This document shows, piece by piece, positions 8,663-16,986 of a stretch of 64,000 nt of DNA; the first letter of the stretch is position 1; every line of letters starts with the position of its first letter. The translations under genes were made by a program, and so were the position numbers. The DNA comes from Palsa-1447 sp964414785 (GTDB taxonomy: Bacteria; Verrucomicrobiota; Verrucomicrobiia; Opitutales; Opitutaceae), in the NCBI GenBank assembly GCA_964414785.1, contig CAYPXZ010000015.1:1-64000 (forward strand), given 5' to 3'. Under the pieces are notes generated by a model that was not told the origin of the DNA, did not search any database, and was given only the letters and a program-made list of their open reading frames with translations.

Positions 8663-9760
8663 ATGTCCGACACCTATTTTGTCATTCCGGAGGCCAAGCA
8701 TAACGCCCTCACCGAGGCCGTCTACATGCACCGCGGGTTCCTGGCCGACGAGGCCAGGGACGGCGCGCGACTCTGCGCCGAGGCATCGCGCCACGGCATC
8801 CGCACGCACAATGCGATCAAGGCCCTCCACCTTGACCACCTCTTCGGCTCTGGGTCAAAAGGCTGCGTTCCGGGCGCCAAGATCGAGGAGATTCCCTCGC
8901 GTTTTGAGGCTGCCAAATCCTGGAACGCGAACCGGAAGCTTGGGCAATCCACGGCCTATCGCGCCATGGATGCTGCGATGGCGCTCGCGGACAAGTACGG
9001 GGTCGGGACCATCGCGGTCGACAATGCGTTCCACTACCTCTGGGGAGGCGGCTACGTGCTGGACGCCGCAAGGCGCGGTTACATCGCCTACACGAATTGC
9101 ACCGCCGCCCTCGCCGAGGTGGTTCCCTTTGGCGGCAAATTCCCGACCCTCGGGACCAACCCGCATTCCTGGGGCTTTCCGACAACCCAGGCGATAGGGT
9201 TCCCGATCGTGATCGACTGGGCCACGTCCGTGATCGCCATGGGCCGGGTGCAGCAGCTCAAGCGCGAGGGCCTGCCGCTTCCACCCATGGCGGCCCTCGA
9301 CCGGGATGGAAACCCGACCGTCGACCCGCACCAGGCTACCTCGCTCCTTCCGTTCGGGGCGCACAAGGGATACGGGCTCTCGCTCATCGACGAATTGGTC
9401 GGAGGCTTCATTGGGGGTTCTCTCCCCACCCTGCGCAGCCGCTGGGAGCAGGATCCCCAGGAAAAGCACACATGCTGCTTCTTCTTCCAGGTGATCCACC
9501 CGGATGCGGTGAGCGCGGGCGCCTTCGCAAAGGGCCGCAACCAGGCCTCCAACGTGAAGGCCGTGATCGAGGACATCCTCGGCCACGGAAACGAGAAGTG
9601 CGTGCTCCCGGGCCAGCCCGAGGCCAAGTGGGCGAAGAGGTCCGCCGAGGCGGGCGGCCTCCTGTTCACCGAGGCGGAGGTGGAGGCATTCAATGAACTT
9701 GCCGCCGAAGCCGGACTACCCAAATGGGCCCGTTCGTCGGCCCAGTCGGTCGTCATCTAG
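8663..9760 (+). CDS. Malate/L-lactate dehydrogenase-family oxidoreductase (Ldh_2)
   Basis: A 365-residue NAD(P)-dependent oxidoreductase of the Ldh_2 family (relatives: YlbC/AllD, YiaK, YjmC), which is unrelated to classical lactate dehydrogenases. Recognisable segments are TIAVDNAFHYLWGGGY, LGTNPHSWGFPT, PFGAHKGYGLSLIDEL and a C-terminal FNELAAEAGL. Family members reduce 2-keto acids such as 2,3-diketogulonate. YjmC of Bacillus also lies beside hexuronate genes, so a role with a uronate-derived keto acid is plausible but not shown. It lies between the KDPG aldolase and KDG kinase genes. Confidence 0.88.
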   Translation: MSDTYFVIPEAKHNALTEAVYMHRGFLADEARDGARLCAEASRHGIRTHNAIKALHLDHLFGSGSKGCVPGAKIEEIPSRFEAAKSWNANRKLGQSTAYRAMDAAMALADKYGVGTIAVDNAFHYLWGGGYVLDAARRGYIAYTNCTAALAEVVPFGGKFPTLGTNPHSWGFPTTQAIGFPIVIDWATSVIAMGRVQQLKREGLPLPPMAALDRDGNPTVDPHQATSLLPFGAHKGYGLSLIDELVGGFIGGSLPTLRSRWEQDPQEKHTCCFFFQVIHPDAVSAGAFAKGRNQASNVKAVIEDILGHGNEKCVLPGQPEAKWAKRSAEAGGLLFTEAEVEAFNELAAEAGLPKWARSSAQSVVI

Positions 9761-9795
9761 CAAAACCCCACCTCGCTCCCCTCTCCCCCACCGCC

Positions 9796-10893
9796 ATGAG
9801 CCTCAAACTTCGACCCGCCTCGGAATGCTCCATTGACCAGCTCTCGCTTGGCGAGGTCATGCTTCGCCTGGACCCGGGAGAGAGCCGGATCCGCACCGCC
9901 CGGTCCTTTGCGGCCTGGGAGGGGGGCGGCGAATACAACACCTCGCGGGGCCTGCGCAAATGCTTCGGGCTGCGGACCGCCGTGTGCACGGCGTTCGTGG
10001 ACAACGAGGTCGGCCACCTGGTCGAGGATTTCATCATGCAGGGCGGCGTCTCCACGGAATTCATCCGGTGGCGGGCCGACGACGGCATCGGCCGGACGGT
10101 TCGAAACGGGCTCAACTTCACGGAGCGCGGGTTCGGCATCCGCGGGGCGGTCGGTGTCCCCGACAGGGGAAACACCGCGGCGTCGCAGCTCAAGCCGGGG
10201 GACTTTGACTGGGAGGACATCTTTGGGAGGAGGGGTGTCCGCTGGTTCCACACGGGCGGCATCTTTGCCGCGCTTTCCACGACCACCGCCGCCCTCACGG
10301 TCGAGGCGGTCACGGCCGCGAAGAAGCACGGCACCATCGTTTCCTACGACCTGAACTACCGGCCCTCCCTCTGGAAGACCATAGGCGGCCTCGAGAAGGC
10401 CCAGGAGGTCAATCGCGAGATCGCCAAGCACGTCGACGTCATGATCGGCAACGAGGAGGATTTCACGGCCTCGCTCGGATTCAAGGTCACGGGCGCGGAC
10501 GAGAAGCTTAGCCACATCGATTCCGGAGCCTTCAAGGCCATGATTGAGACCGCGGTCGGCACGTACCCAAACTTCAAGGTCGCCGCCACCACCCTGCGGC
10601 GGGTCATCACCGCCACCAAGAACGATTGGAGCGCCATCCTCTGGCACGAGGGCCGCTTCTACGAAAGCCGCAAGTACCCCGAGCTTGAGATCCTGGACAG
10701 GGTCGGCGGCGGGGACAGCTTCGCCAGCGGACTGACGTTTGGCTTCCTCTCAAAGAATGACCCCCAGGCGGCGGTCGACTATGGCGCGGCCCACGGCGCC
10801 CTGGCGTCGACGACCCCCGGGGACACCTCGATGGCCACGCAGCGCGAGGTGGAAAGCCTCATCAAGGGAGGCGGGGCCCGCGTCGTCCGCTAA
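9796..10893 (+). CDS. kdgK: 2-keto-3-deoxygluconate kinase, PfkB family
   Basis: A 365-residue ribokinase/PfkB-family sugar kinase. The N terminus has the two-glycine substrate region (GGGEYNTSRGL) and the C-terminal signature is RVGGGDSFASG with the catalytic base at D307, a mild variant of the usual DTxGAGD. ATG 9796 is chosen because the longer frame from 9724 overlaps the dehydrogenase gene and has no family similarity. Phosphorylation of KDG to KDPG is the step needed between mannonate dehydration and the linked aldolase, so this assignment rests on family plus context. It is last in the rightward iclR-eda-ldh-kdgK run and convergent with the next gene. Confidence 0.88.
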   Translation: MSLKLRPASECSIDQLSLGEVMLRLDPGESRIRTARSFAAWEGGGEYNTSRGLRKCFGLRTAVCTAFVDNEVGHLVEDFIMQGGVSTEFIRWRADDGIGRTVRNGLNFTERGFGIRGAVGVPDRGNTAASQLKPGDFDWEDIFGRRGVRWFHTGGIFAALSTTTAALTVEAVTAAKKHGTIVSYDLNYRPSLWKTIGGLEKAQEVNREIAKHVDVMIGNEEDFTASLGFKVTGADEKLSHIDSGAFKAMIETAVGTYPNFKVAATTLRRVITATKNDWSAILWHEGRFYESRKYPELEILDRVGGGDSFASGLTFGFLSKNDPQAAVDYGAAHGALASTTPGDTSMATQREVESLIKGGGARVVR

Positions 10894-10930
10894 AGGGGGA
10901 CTTCTTCCCCGCCCGGCAGTCCCATTGGCG

Positions 10931-11890
10931 TCAGAACTTGTTGGCCTGCGCGATCGGCGGCTTTCCGGCGAGGAAAAGGGTCAGGTTCTCGACGGCGCAT
11001 GTGGCCTGCCGCTGGACGCTCTCGTGGGTGCGCGAGCCTATGTGCGGCGTCAGGATCACGTTGGGAAGCCCAAGCAGGGGGTAATCCGCAGGCGGGGGTT
11101 CCTGATCCAGCACGTCCGCGGCATAGGCTAGGATGGCCTTGGACTTGAGGGCCTCCACTATCGCCTTGAGCTCGACCAATTCCCCGCGGGCGCAGTTGAC
11201 GACCACCACCCCGCGCTTGAGAAGGCCGATGTTCCCCGAGTTGATGAGGTGCCGTGTCTCCGGCGTCAGGTTCGTGTGCAGCGTGACGACATCCGCCCTC
11301 CGCAAAATATCGTCAAGGCCCGTGACCCGCTCGATTTCATGCTGGCGGGCAAATGCCTCGTCCCAGTAGGTGTCGTAGCCGAGCACGACCATGCCGAACG
11401 CCCTTGCCCGGATGGCCACCTCGCGGCCGATGCGACCCAGGCCGAGGATCGCAAGCGTCTTGCCGAAGAGCTCGGTTCCCGTGATCCGCGTCCAGCTTCC
11501 CCGGGAGACATGATTGGCCTCCACGACCAGGTTTCGAACCGCCGCAAGGAGGAGCGCAAATACGTGCTCGGCGACGGTGACGTGGTTCACCCCGGGCGTG
11601 AAGAGTACCGGCACCCTGAGCTCGGTCGCGGCCTTGACGTCGATCTTGTCGATTCCGATCCCGTACTTGCTGATCACCTTCAGGCGGGGCAGCGACTTCT
11701 GGATCACCGCCCGTGTCAGCGCATCATCCCCGCAGAGATAGGCGTCAAACTGGCCGGCGAGCTCAAGCATGCGCGACTCGGAGAGCGGTCCCCGCTCGCG
11801 GACGATCTCAAAGCCCGCTTTGGCAAGAAGCTCATGGTGCACGCCGGGCGTGTCTTGGAAGGATGTCGTTGTAAGGAGGACGCGTGTCAT
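10931..11890 (-). CDS. D-isomer-specific 2-hydroxyacid dehydrogenase
   Basis: A 319-residue phosphoglycerate-dehydrogenase-like enzyme. It has the NAD-binding motif GLGRIGREVA, the catalytic arginine in NCARGELV, an acid in DVLDQEPP and histidine in LTPHIGSRTHES. ATG 11890 is preferred over the longer frame to 11959, whose extra residues are unrelated to the family and run into an operator. Possible substrates include glycerate, hydroxypyruvate or a uronate-derived keto acid; the sequence does not decide. Its promoter region carries the second copy of the IclR-type composite operator, which ties it to hexuronate catabolism. Confidence 0.88.
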   Translation of the reverse strand: MTRVLLTTTSFQDTPGVHHELLAKAGFEIVRERGPLSESRMLELAGQFDAYLCGDDALTRAVIQKSLPRLKVISKYGIGIDKIDVKAATELRVPVLFTPGVNHVTVAEHVFALLLAAVRNLVVEANHVSRGSWTRITGTELFGKTLAILGLGRIGREVAIRARAFGMVVLGYDTYWDEAFARQHEIERVTGLDDILRRADVVTLHTNLTPETRHLINSGNIGLLKRGVVVVNCARGELVELKAIVEALKSKAILAYAADVLDQEPPPADYPLLGLPNVILTPHIGSRTHESVQRQATCAVENLTLFLAGKPPIAQANKF

Positions 11891-11953
11891 GGAATTGTTT
11901 CGTTGCCCGGTCTCGGGTCGTTTGGCGTTAATTCGGTTGCAGCGCTGGAGGGT

Positions 11954-11986
11954 GTTCACTTATGAATCTCTCGTTCATTAGTGAAC
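11954..11986. promoter_or_regulatory. 33-bp composite operator, copy 2 (probable IclR site)
   Basis: Contains GTTCACTTATGAAT followed, after a short spacer, by the perfect palindrome-like GTTCATTAGTGAAC (11973-11986). It is the reverse-complement counterpart of 7068-7100. It lies between the leftward hydroxyacid dehydrogenase and the rightward DUF4861 gene, so it could act on either or both. Confidence 0.75.
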
Positions 11987-12098
11987 TAGTACCCTTGCGC
12001 CTCCCGCCCCTAAGAACAAGGCAAATTAGCGCCCGGGCGTCCCCCACACTAGCCGCCGCTCGAAACGAAAGCCCCCGATCCCGCACTCCACAACCCCG

Positions 12099-13286
12099 AT
12101 GAAACACCCCAGCCTGATTCTTGCGCTAGCCGCGGCCCTGGCCTCCTCCCCCGCCTTCCCCGCGGCCGATAAGATCGTTGTCACCGTGACGCAGTCTCTC
12201 GACGCGGCCCGTCCCGGTGAGGTCGTGACCGTCCCCTGGAGGGATGTCGTGCAACGGATGCCCGGGGCACGCCCCGAGAAGCTCGTCGTGCGCGACGCGT
12301 CGGGCACCTCCCTACCCTACCAGTTCACCAATTTTCACCCCGACAACAGGGAGGGCCTCTATGACGACGTACTTTTCCAGCATGACTTCGGCCCGGGAGA
12401 GAAGTCGGCCGCCTTCACTATTGAGCGCACGCCGTCGCCGGCTGCCCCGTTCCCGGCCCGGGTCTTCGCCCGTTACGTGCCGGAACGTTACGACGACTTT
12501 GCCTGGGAGAACGACCGGATCGCACACCGCATCTACGGGCAGGCCCTGGACTCGCCCGCGGCAGGAGGAAGCCGCCTGATGAGCAGCGGAATCGACGTTT
12601 GGGCCAAGCGGGTGAGCTACCCGATCGTGGACCGCTGGTATATCCGCGGGCACAACAACTACCACAAGGACAATGGAGAGGGGTTTGACTTCTACTCGGT
12701 CGGCACCGGCAGGGGTTGCGGGGGATCGGGGATCTGGGACGGGAAGAGCCTCCACACCTCGGCCAACTGGAACTCGTGGCGCGTGCTGGCGAACGGGCCG
12801 ATTCGGGCGATCTTCGAACTCACGTATGCCCCGTGGGACGCGGGCAACGGAGTCATGGTTTCCGAGGTGAAGCGCTTCACGGTGGACGCCGGCCGGAACC
12901 TGGACCGGATGGAGAGCACCTTCACCTTTTCCGGGCCCGAGGAGCTGACCGCCGCATTCGGACTCGGAAAGCACCCCAAGGCCAAGATGAGCTTCACGGC
13001 GGAACCCCACGGCGCCTGGGCCAGCGAATGGGAGCTCTATCCGGAACCCGAGGCGTCGGGACTGGGGACGGGCATTGTCCTCCCCGCGGGCGCCGATGCG
13101 GGCCTGGCCGAGGACAGTCTGAACCATCTGGCCCTGGTGAAAGTCAGGTCCGGACGGCCCGCCACCTACTATGTCGGCGCGGGTTGGGTGCACGGCGGCG
13201 ACTTTTCAGGAGAAGCGGACTGGCAGGCCTATCTCGCCGCATTCTCGGCACGGGTTGCCGCCCCCATTTCCGTTTCGGTCGACTAA
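12099..13286 (+). CDS. Secreted DUF4861 protein of a pectin locus
   Basis: A 395-residue protein with a clear signal peptide (ILALAAALASSPAFPAA) and no membrane segments afterwards. Sequence such as WAKRVSYPIVDRWY, YHKDNGEGFDFYSVG, GCGGSGIWDG and SEVKRFTVDAGRNLDRMESTF matches what I recall of DUF4861, a family found next to GH105 and pectate genes in Bacteroidetes and Verrucomicrobia. Its biochemical activity is not known to me; a carbohydrate-active role on pectin-derived oligosaccharides in the periplasm is inferred. The GH105 gene follows six bases after the stop. The composite operator at 11954-11986 lies about 110 bases upstream. Confidence 0.75.
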   Translation: MKHPSLILALAAALASSPAFPAADKIVVTVTQSLDAARPGEVVTVPWRDVVQRMPGARPEKLVVRDASGTSLPYQFTNFHPDNREGLYDDVLFQHDFGPGEKSAAFTIERTPSPAAPFPARVFARYVPERYDDFAWENDRIAHRIYGQALDSPAAGGSRLMSSGIDVWAKRVSYPIVDRWYIRGHNNYHKDNGEGFDFYSVGTGRGCGGSGIWDGKSLHTSANWNSWRVLANGPIRAIFELTYAPWDAGNGVMVSEVKRFTVDAGRNLDRMESTFTFSGPEELTAAFGLGKHPKAKMSFTAEPHGAWASEWELYPEPEASGLGTGIVLPAGADAGLAEDSLNHLALVKVRSGRPATYYVGAGWVHGGDFSGEADWQAYLAAFSARVAAPISVSVD

Positions 13287-13292
13287 GCGGAG

Positions 13293-14540
13293 GTGAGACA
13301 GAATCGATCAGCATTGCTGTTGGCGGCGTCGATGGCTGCCACTGCAGCCGGCTTCGCCGAGGGGCCACGCCAATTTGGCGGGGCCACTCCGCTCCAATGG
13401 TCGGAAAGGCTCGCCCACTCGGAAATGGTCCGCCAGGGCGACGCGCTTGATTTCAAGCCGGGTTCGAAAGGGGCCTGGAGCTACACCACCGGGTTCTTTG
13501 CCTATTCCCTCGAGCAACTCTCCGGTGCGGACGGCGACCGTCGGTATGCGGACTTCGGCGTTCGTGTAATCGACTCGTTCATTGGGCCGGACGGCACCAT
13601 CCGCGGGTACGATTCGTCGGAGTACAATCTGGACCTTATCACACCCGGGCGTGCCATACTTTGGCGTTACGACCAGACAAAGGACCCGAGACTAGCCGCA
13701 GCCGCAAAAAGCCTCCGGGCGCAACTCGCCCACCAGCCGCGCACGGATGACGGGGGATTCTGGCACAAGGGTATCTATCCCAACCAGATGTGGCTAGACG
13801 GACTCTATATGGCCGGGCCCTTCTATTCTCACTTTGGAGCCGTCTTCGGCGATCCGAATGCGCGGGACGACGCAGCACGGCAACTCCTGATCGCCGACCG
13901 CCACCTGTATGATCCGCGCAGCGGGCTCTATTACCACGCCTGGGACTCGAGGCACTCATTGGGGTGGGCAGATCCCGTGACCGGACACTCCCCGAACTTC
14001 TGGGCGCGATCGATTGGCTGGTATGCCATGGCGGCCGTTGACGAGTTGGACGACCTTCCGCCGGGCCGCCCCGAAACCGATGCCGTGAGGACTGTCCTTG
14101 TCCGCATCCTGGACGGGATCTCGCGCTGGCAGGATCCCGCCACGGGGGTTTGGTGGCAGGTAGTGGACCGGGCCAGGCGACCGGGCAACTACCGTGAGGC
14201 GTCGGCATCGAGCATGTACGTCTATGCCCTTTCGAAGGCGGTGAACCGGGGCCTCGTGCCGCGCGAACGATACCTTGGCGCCGCCCTGGCAGGCTACGCG
14301 GGACTGGTCCGCGAGTTCATCCAACGCGATCCCTCAGGCCAAACCAGCCTCACCCACTGCTGTTCGGTGGCCGGCCTCAACAACCGAAACGCCGCCGGCC
14401 GGGCCCGCGACGGTTCGTTCGAGTACTATGTGAGCGAACCGGTCGTGGACAATGACCTGAAGGGCGTCTCGGCGTTCATCCTTGCCGGCCTCGAAGCGCA
14501 ACGGCTGACCGAGCCCGCCCCGTCGACTCCCGGACGATGA
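13293..14540 (+). CDS. GH105 unsaturated rhamnogalacturonyl hydrolase
   Basis: A 415-residue alpha/alpha-barrel hydrolase of GH105 (YteR/YesR type), which removes the unsaturated uronic acid from oligosaccharides made by pectin lyases. The catalytic aspartate is D169 in NQMWLDGLYM; other landmarks are FWHKGIYP, SPNFWARSIGWYAMA and SSMYVYALSKAV. An N-terminal hydrophobic stretch (LLLAASMAATAAGFA) predicts export. The start is taken as GTG 13293, but it overlaps the only good ribosome site (GGAGGTGA), so the true start may be a few codons later. The last 65 bases overlap the convergent LacI gene. Co-transcription with the DUF4861 gene is likely. Confidence 0.88.
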   Translation: MRQNRSALLLAASMAATAAGFAEGPRQFGGATPLQWSERLAHSEMVRQGDALDFKPGSKGAWSYTTGFFAYSLEQLSGADGDRRYADFGVRVIDSFIGPDGTIRGYDSSEYNLDLITPGRAILWRYDQTKDPRLAAAAKSLRAQLAHQPRTDDGGFWHKGIYPNQMWLDGLYMAGPFYSHFGAVFGDPNARDDAARQLLIADRHLYDPRSGLYYHAWDSRHSLGWADPVTGHSPNFWARSIGWYAMAAVDELDDLPPGRPETDAVRTVLVRILDGISRWQDPATGVWWQVVDRARRPGNYREASASSMYVYALSKAVNRGLVPRERYLGAALAGYAGLVREFIQRDPSGQTSLTHCCSVAGLNNRNAAGRARDGSFEYYVSEPVVDNDLKGVSAFILAGLEAQRLTEPAPSTPGR

Positions 14541-15588
14541 GCAAGGGTTGGATCGTGCGAACCACCGTGCGCCGCGCCGCCGCGTGGCCGATCTTCCCGA
14601 ACAGGATCTCGGCGGCAGCCTCAACCGTCGCCTCAATCTGCTGATCGACGCTCGTAAGGCGCGGTTTGGTCATCAGGCAGATGTCCTGGTTGTTGAACCC
14701 CGAAACCGACATGTCCTCGGGAACCCTGAATCCCGCCTCCTGGAATCCGTGGATCGCGCCGACGGCGATCTCGTCGTTTAGGGCAACGAACGCCGTGGGA
14801 ACACGCTCCACCCCGAGGAAGCTCTTTGCTAGGGCGCGCCCGAACTCAAAGTCACTCGTGCGGGTGTGAAGGTGGTCAAGCGACAATGTGTTGCGCTCAA
14901 GCGCCATTCCGTTCGAGGCCAGCGCACCCGCCATGCCGCTTAGGCGGTCCTGGACGGACCTGGGCGCCCCGGAGAGCCCGAGGAGCCCGAAGGACGAGTG
15001 GCCGAGCCCGATCAGGTGCCGGGCCATATCCGCCATGGCCTTGTGCCGGTCAAGCGCCACCGTGTTGGCGTTTGGGATCCCGGCTTGGTCCACGACCAGA
15101 TGCGGTACCCCGTGCTGCGAAAGCTCCTCGATTCTTTGAGTCAGCTCCGCCTCATTGAAATGCCCGATGAACACGACCGCGCTGACCCTCATTGACATGA
15201 AGTGCCGAATGACCCTTCGGGTGCTTTCGGGGTCCACCACCTCGATCATCGATGAGATGTCCCGTCCGCGCATCTTGCGCTGCAGGATCGCGAGCTTCGC
15301 GACCGCAGGCGGAGTGAACAGACTCTCGACACAGATCCCGATGGACGCCGCGCTCTTGCCCTTGAGATGAAGGGCATAGGCGTTGAGCGTGAAACCCGTC
15401 TCGTCCATCGCCCTTCTCACCCGGTCAATGGTCTTCTGCTTGAGCCCCGGCTGCCCGTTGAGCACCCTCGAAACCGTCGTGCGAGCCAACCCGACATAGC
15501 GCGCGAACTCCTCCGTGGACCGGATCGCCCTCTTATTGCGGCTGGCGGATGGTTGCGGCACTTTTGGAAATGGGACGGGGTCCGCCAT
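14476..15588 (-). CDS. LacI-family transcriptional regulator
   Basis: A 370-residue LacI/GalR regulator with an N-terminal helix-turn-helix (EEFARYVGLARTTVSRVLNG), hinge region NAYALHLKGKSAASIG and a periplasmic-binding-protein-like effector domain containing GFNNQDICLMTKPRLTSVDQ. The start could be ATG 15588 or an in-frame ATG at 15621. It is divergent from the first polygalacturonase, and a LacI-type palindrome lies in the space between them. The same palindrome recurs before the symporter, second polygalacturonase, TonB receptor and second MFS gene, so this protein is the best candidate for their common regulator. Its 3' end overlaps the GH105 gene tail to tail. Confidence 0.9.
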   Translation of the reverse strand: MADPVPFPKVPQPSASRNKRAIRSTEEFARYVGLARTTVSRVLNGQPGLKQKTIDRVRRAMDETGFTLNAYALHLKGKSAASIGICVESLFTPPAVAKLAILQRKMRGRDISSMIEVVDPESTRRVIRHFMSMRVSAVVFIGHFNEAELTQRIEELSQHGVPHLVVDQAGIPNANTVALDRHKAMADMARHLIGLGHSSFGLLGLSGAPRSVQDRLSGMAGALASNGMALERNTLSLDHLHTRTSDFEFGRALAKSFLGVERVPTAFVALNDEIAVGAIHGFQEAGFRVPEDMSVSGFNNQDICLMTKPRLTSVDQQIEATVEAAAEILFGKIGHAAARRTVVRTIQPLLIVRESTGRARSAVALRGRQG

Positions 15589-15655
15589 TTGTAAAGGGAC
15601 GTATGGGCCTTTCGTCAACATAGCATCGACAAAAAGGGACACGTATCCTAATTTA
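15589..15655. promoter_or_regulatory. LacI-type operator region, sites at 15637-15648 and possibly 15593-15610
   Basis: GGACACGTATCC at 15637-15648 differs by one base from the perfect palindrome GGACACGTGTCC seen at 19811 and 25132. It ends only seven bases before the ATG of the polygalacturonase, leaving no room for a normal ribosome site. A second, degenerate copy (AAAGGGACGTATGG, around 15593) lies about 42 bases away centre to centre. That is close to the 43-base spacing of the two sites before the TonB receptor. The second site is tentative. Confidence 0.65.
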
Positions 15656-16960
15656 ATGACCGTGAAACCCGCCCCGATTTTGCTGCTGGCAGCGTGCCTC
15701 CTCGCCCTTTGCCCTGCCGCCTCATCGCAAACCGATCTCTCCCCCGCGAGGCCGGCAATCCCAAGCCATGTATTCAACGTGAAGGATTTCGGCGCAATAG
15801 CGGACGGGCGCACCTCGAATACGGGAGCATTCCGAAGGGCGGTAGCCGGTGCCGCGAGCGCGGGAGGAGGAACCCTTGTCGTCCCCGCTGGCGACTTCTT
15901 CTCGGGGCCCATCGAGCTGTGCAGCAACCTCAACTTCCACCTCGACGCGGGCGCCAGAATCCTGTTCTCGCAGAACTTCGACGACTACCGCATCCAGGGC
16001 AACAAGTACCGGCCGCTGGTCGGCGCAAAGGACTGCCACGATCTCATGGTGTCCGGAGCCGGGGTGTTCGATGGCCAGGGCGACCCCTGGTGGGTGATCG
16101 AGCGCCGGGTCAAGTCTGAGGCCCGCGCGAAGGGCCTGCCCGACGCCGAGATCGGCCGGCCCCGAATGATGGTATTCGAGCATTGCCAGCGGGTCCTCCT
16201 CGAAGGGGTGACCCTGGCGAATTCCCCCATGTATCATTTCGTCCCGTTCCGCTGCGAGGACGTGACCGTCGATGGGATTACGATAAGCGCCCCCTCCAAT
16301 TCCCCCAATACCGACGGGATTGACCCGTCAGTCTCGCGAAGGGTTCTGATTACGCACTGCAAGATCGACACCGGAGACGACTGCATTGCCGTCAAGGCCG
16401 GCACGCACGGGTCCGGACCCGTGGAGGATGTCCTCGTGACAGACTGTGCGTTCCTTCACGGCCACGGATGCTCGATCGGCAGCGACACGGATTCCGGGGT
16501 GCGAAACATGACGGTTCAGCGCTGCACGTTCGACGGCACCGACATCGGCGTAAGGCTCAAGTCGCGGAGAGGCCGCGGGGGACTCGTTGAGAATATCACC
16601 TACACGGACCTGACCATGAGGAACGTCGGCCAGGCCATCGTCATCTCGAGCTACTACTACGGCCTCCCCAAGCCCGGCGTTCACGACGAGGCAAAGCCCG
16701 TAGCCCCTGACACTCCCATTTGGAGCCACATCCTGATCAGGAACATTGTGGCCGACGGAGGCACGAGGGACGCGGGGCTGATCATGGGTCTGCCGGAGAT
16801 GCCCGCCAGGGGCATCGTGCTCGAGAATGTAACGGTCGGGGCACGTACCGGATTGCGCATCGGGTATGCGGACGGGGTCTCGCTGAAGAACGTCAGCATT
16901 AAGCCGGATTCCGGCCCCGCGCTGCTTGTCGAGGACACCGTGGCGAACTTGACCCACTAG
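15656..16960 (+). CDS. GH28 polygalacturonase, exported
   Basis: A 434-residue family 28 glycoside hydrolase that hydrolyses alpha-1,4 galacturonan. A signal peptide (ILLLAACLLALCPAASS) is followed by the parallel beta-helix start FNVKDFGAIADGRT. All four catalytic motifs are present: N218-T-D-G221, G240-D-D-C243, G269-H-G271 and R300-L-K302. ATG 15656 gives a correct signal peptide, but it has no visible ribosome site and sits almost on the operator, so translation initiation here is unusual. The pectin esterase gene follows at 27 bases. It is divergent from the LacI gene. Confidence 0.92.
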   Translation: MTVKPAPILLLAACLLALCPAASSQTDLSPARPAIPSHVFNVKDFGAIADGRTSNTGAFRRAVAGAASAGGGTLVVPAGDFFSGPIELCSNLNFHLDAGARILFSQNFDDYRIQGNKYRPLVGAKDCHDLMVSGAGVFDGQGDPWWVIERRVKSEARAKGLPDAEIGRPRMMVFEHCQRVLLEGVTLANSPMYHFVPFRCEDVTVDGITISAPSNSPNTDGIDPSVSRRVLITHCKIDTGDDCIAVKAGTHGSGPVEDVLVTDCAFLHGHGCSIGSDTDSGVRNMTVQRCTFDGTDIGVRLKSRRGRGGLVENITYTDLTMRNVGQAIVISSYYYGLPKPGVHDEAKPVAPDTPIWSHILIRNIVADGGTRDAGLIMGLPEMPARGIVLENVTVGARTGLRIGYADGVSLKNVSIKPDSGPALLVEDTVANLTH

Positions 16961-16986
16961 CCGACCGCGGACGAGGCTCCGATCCA

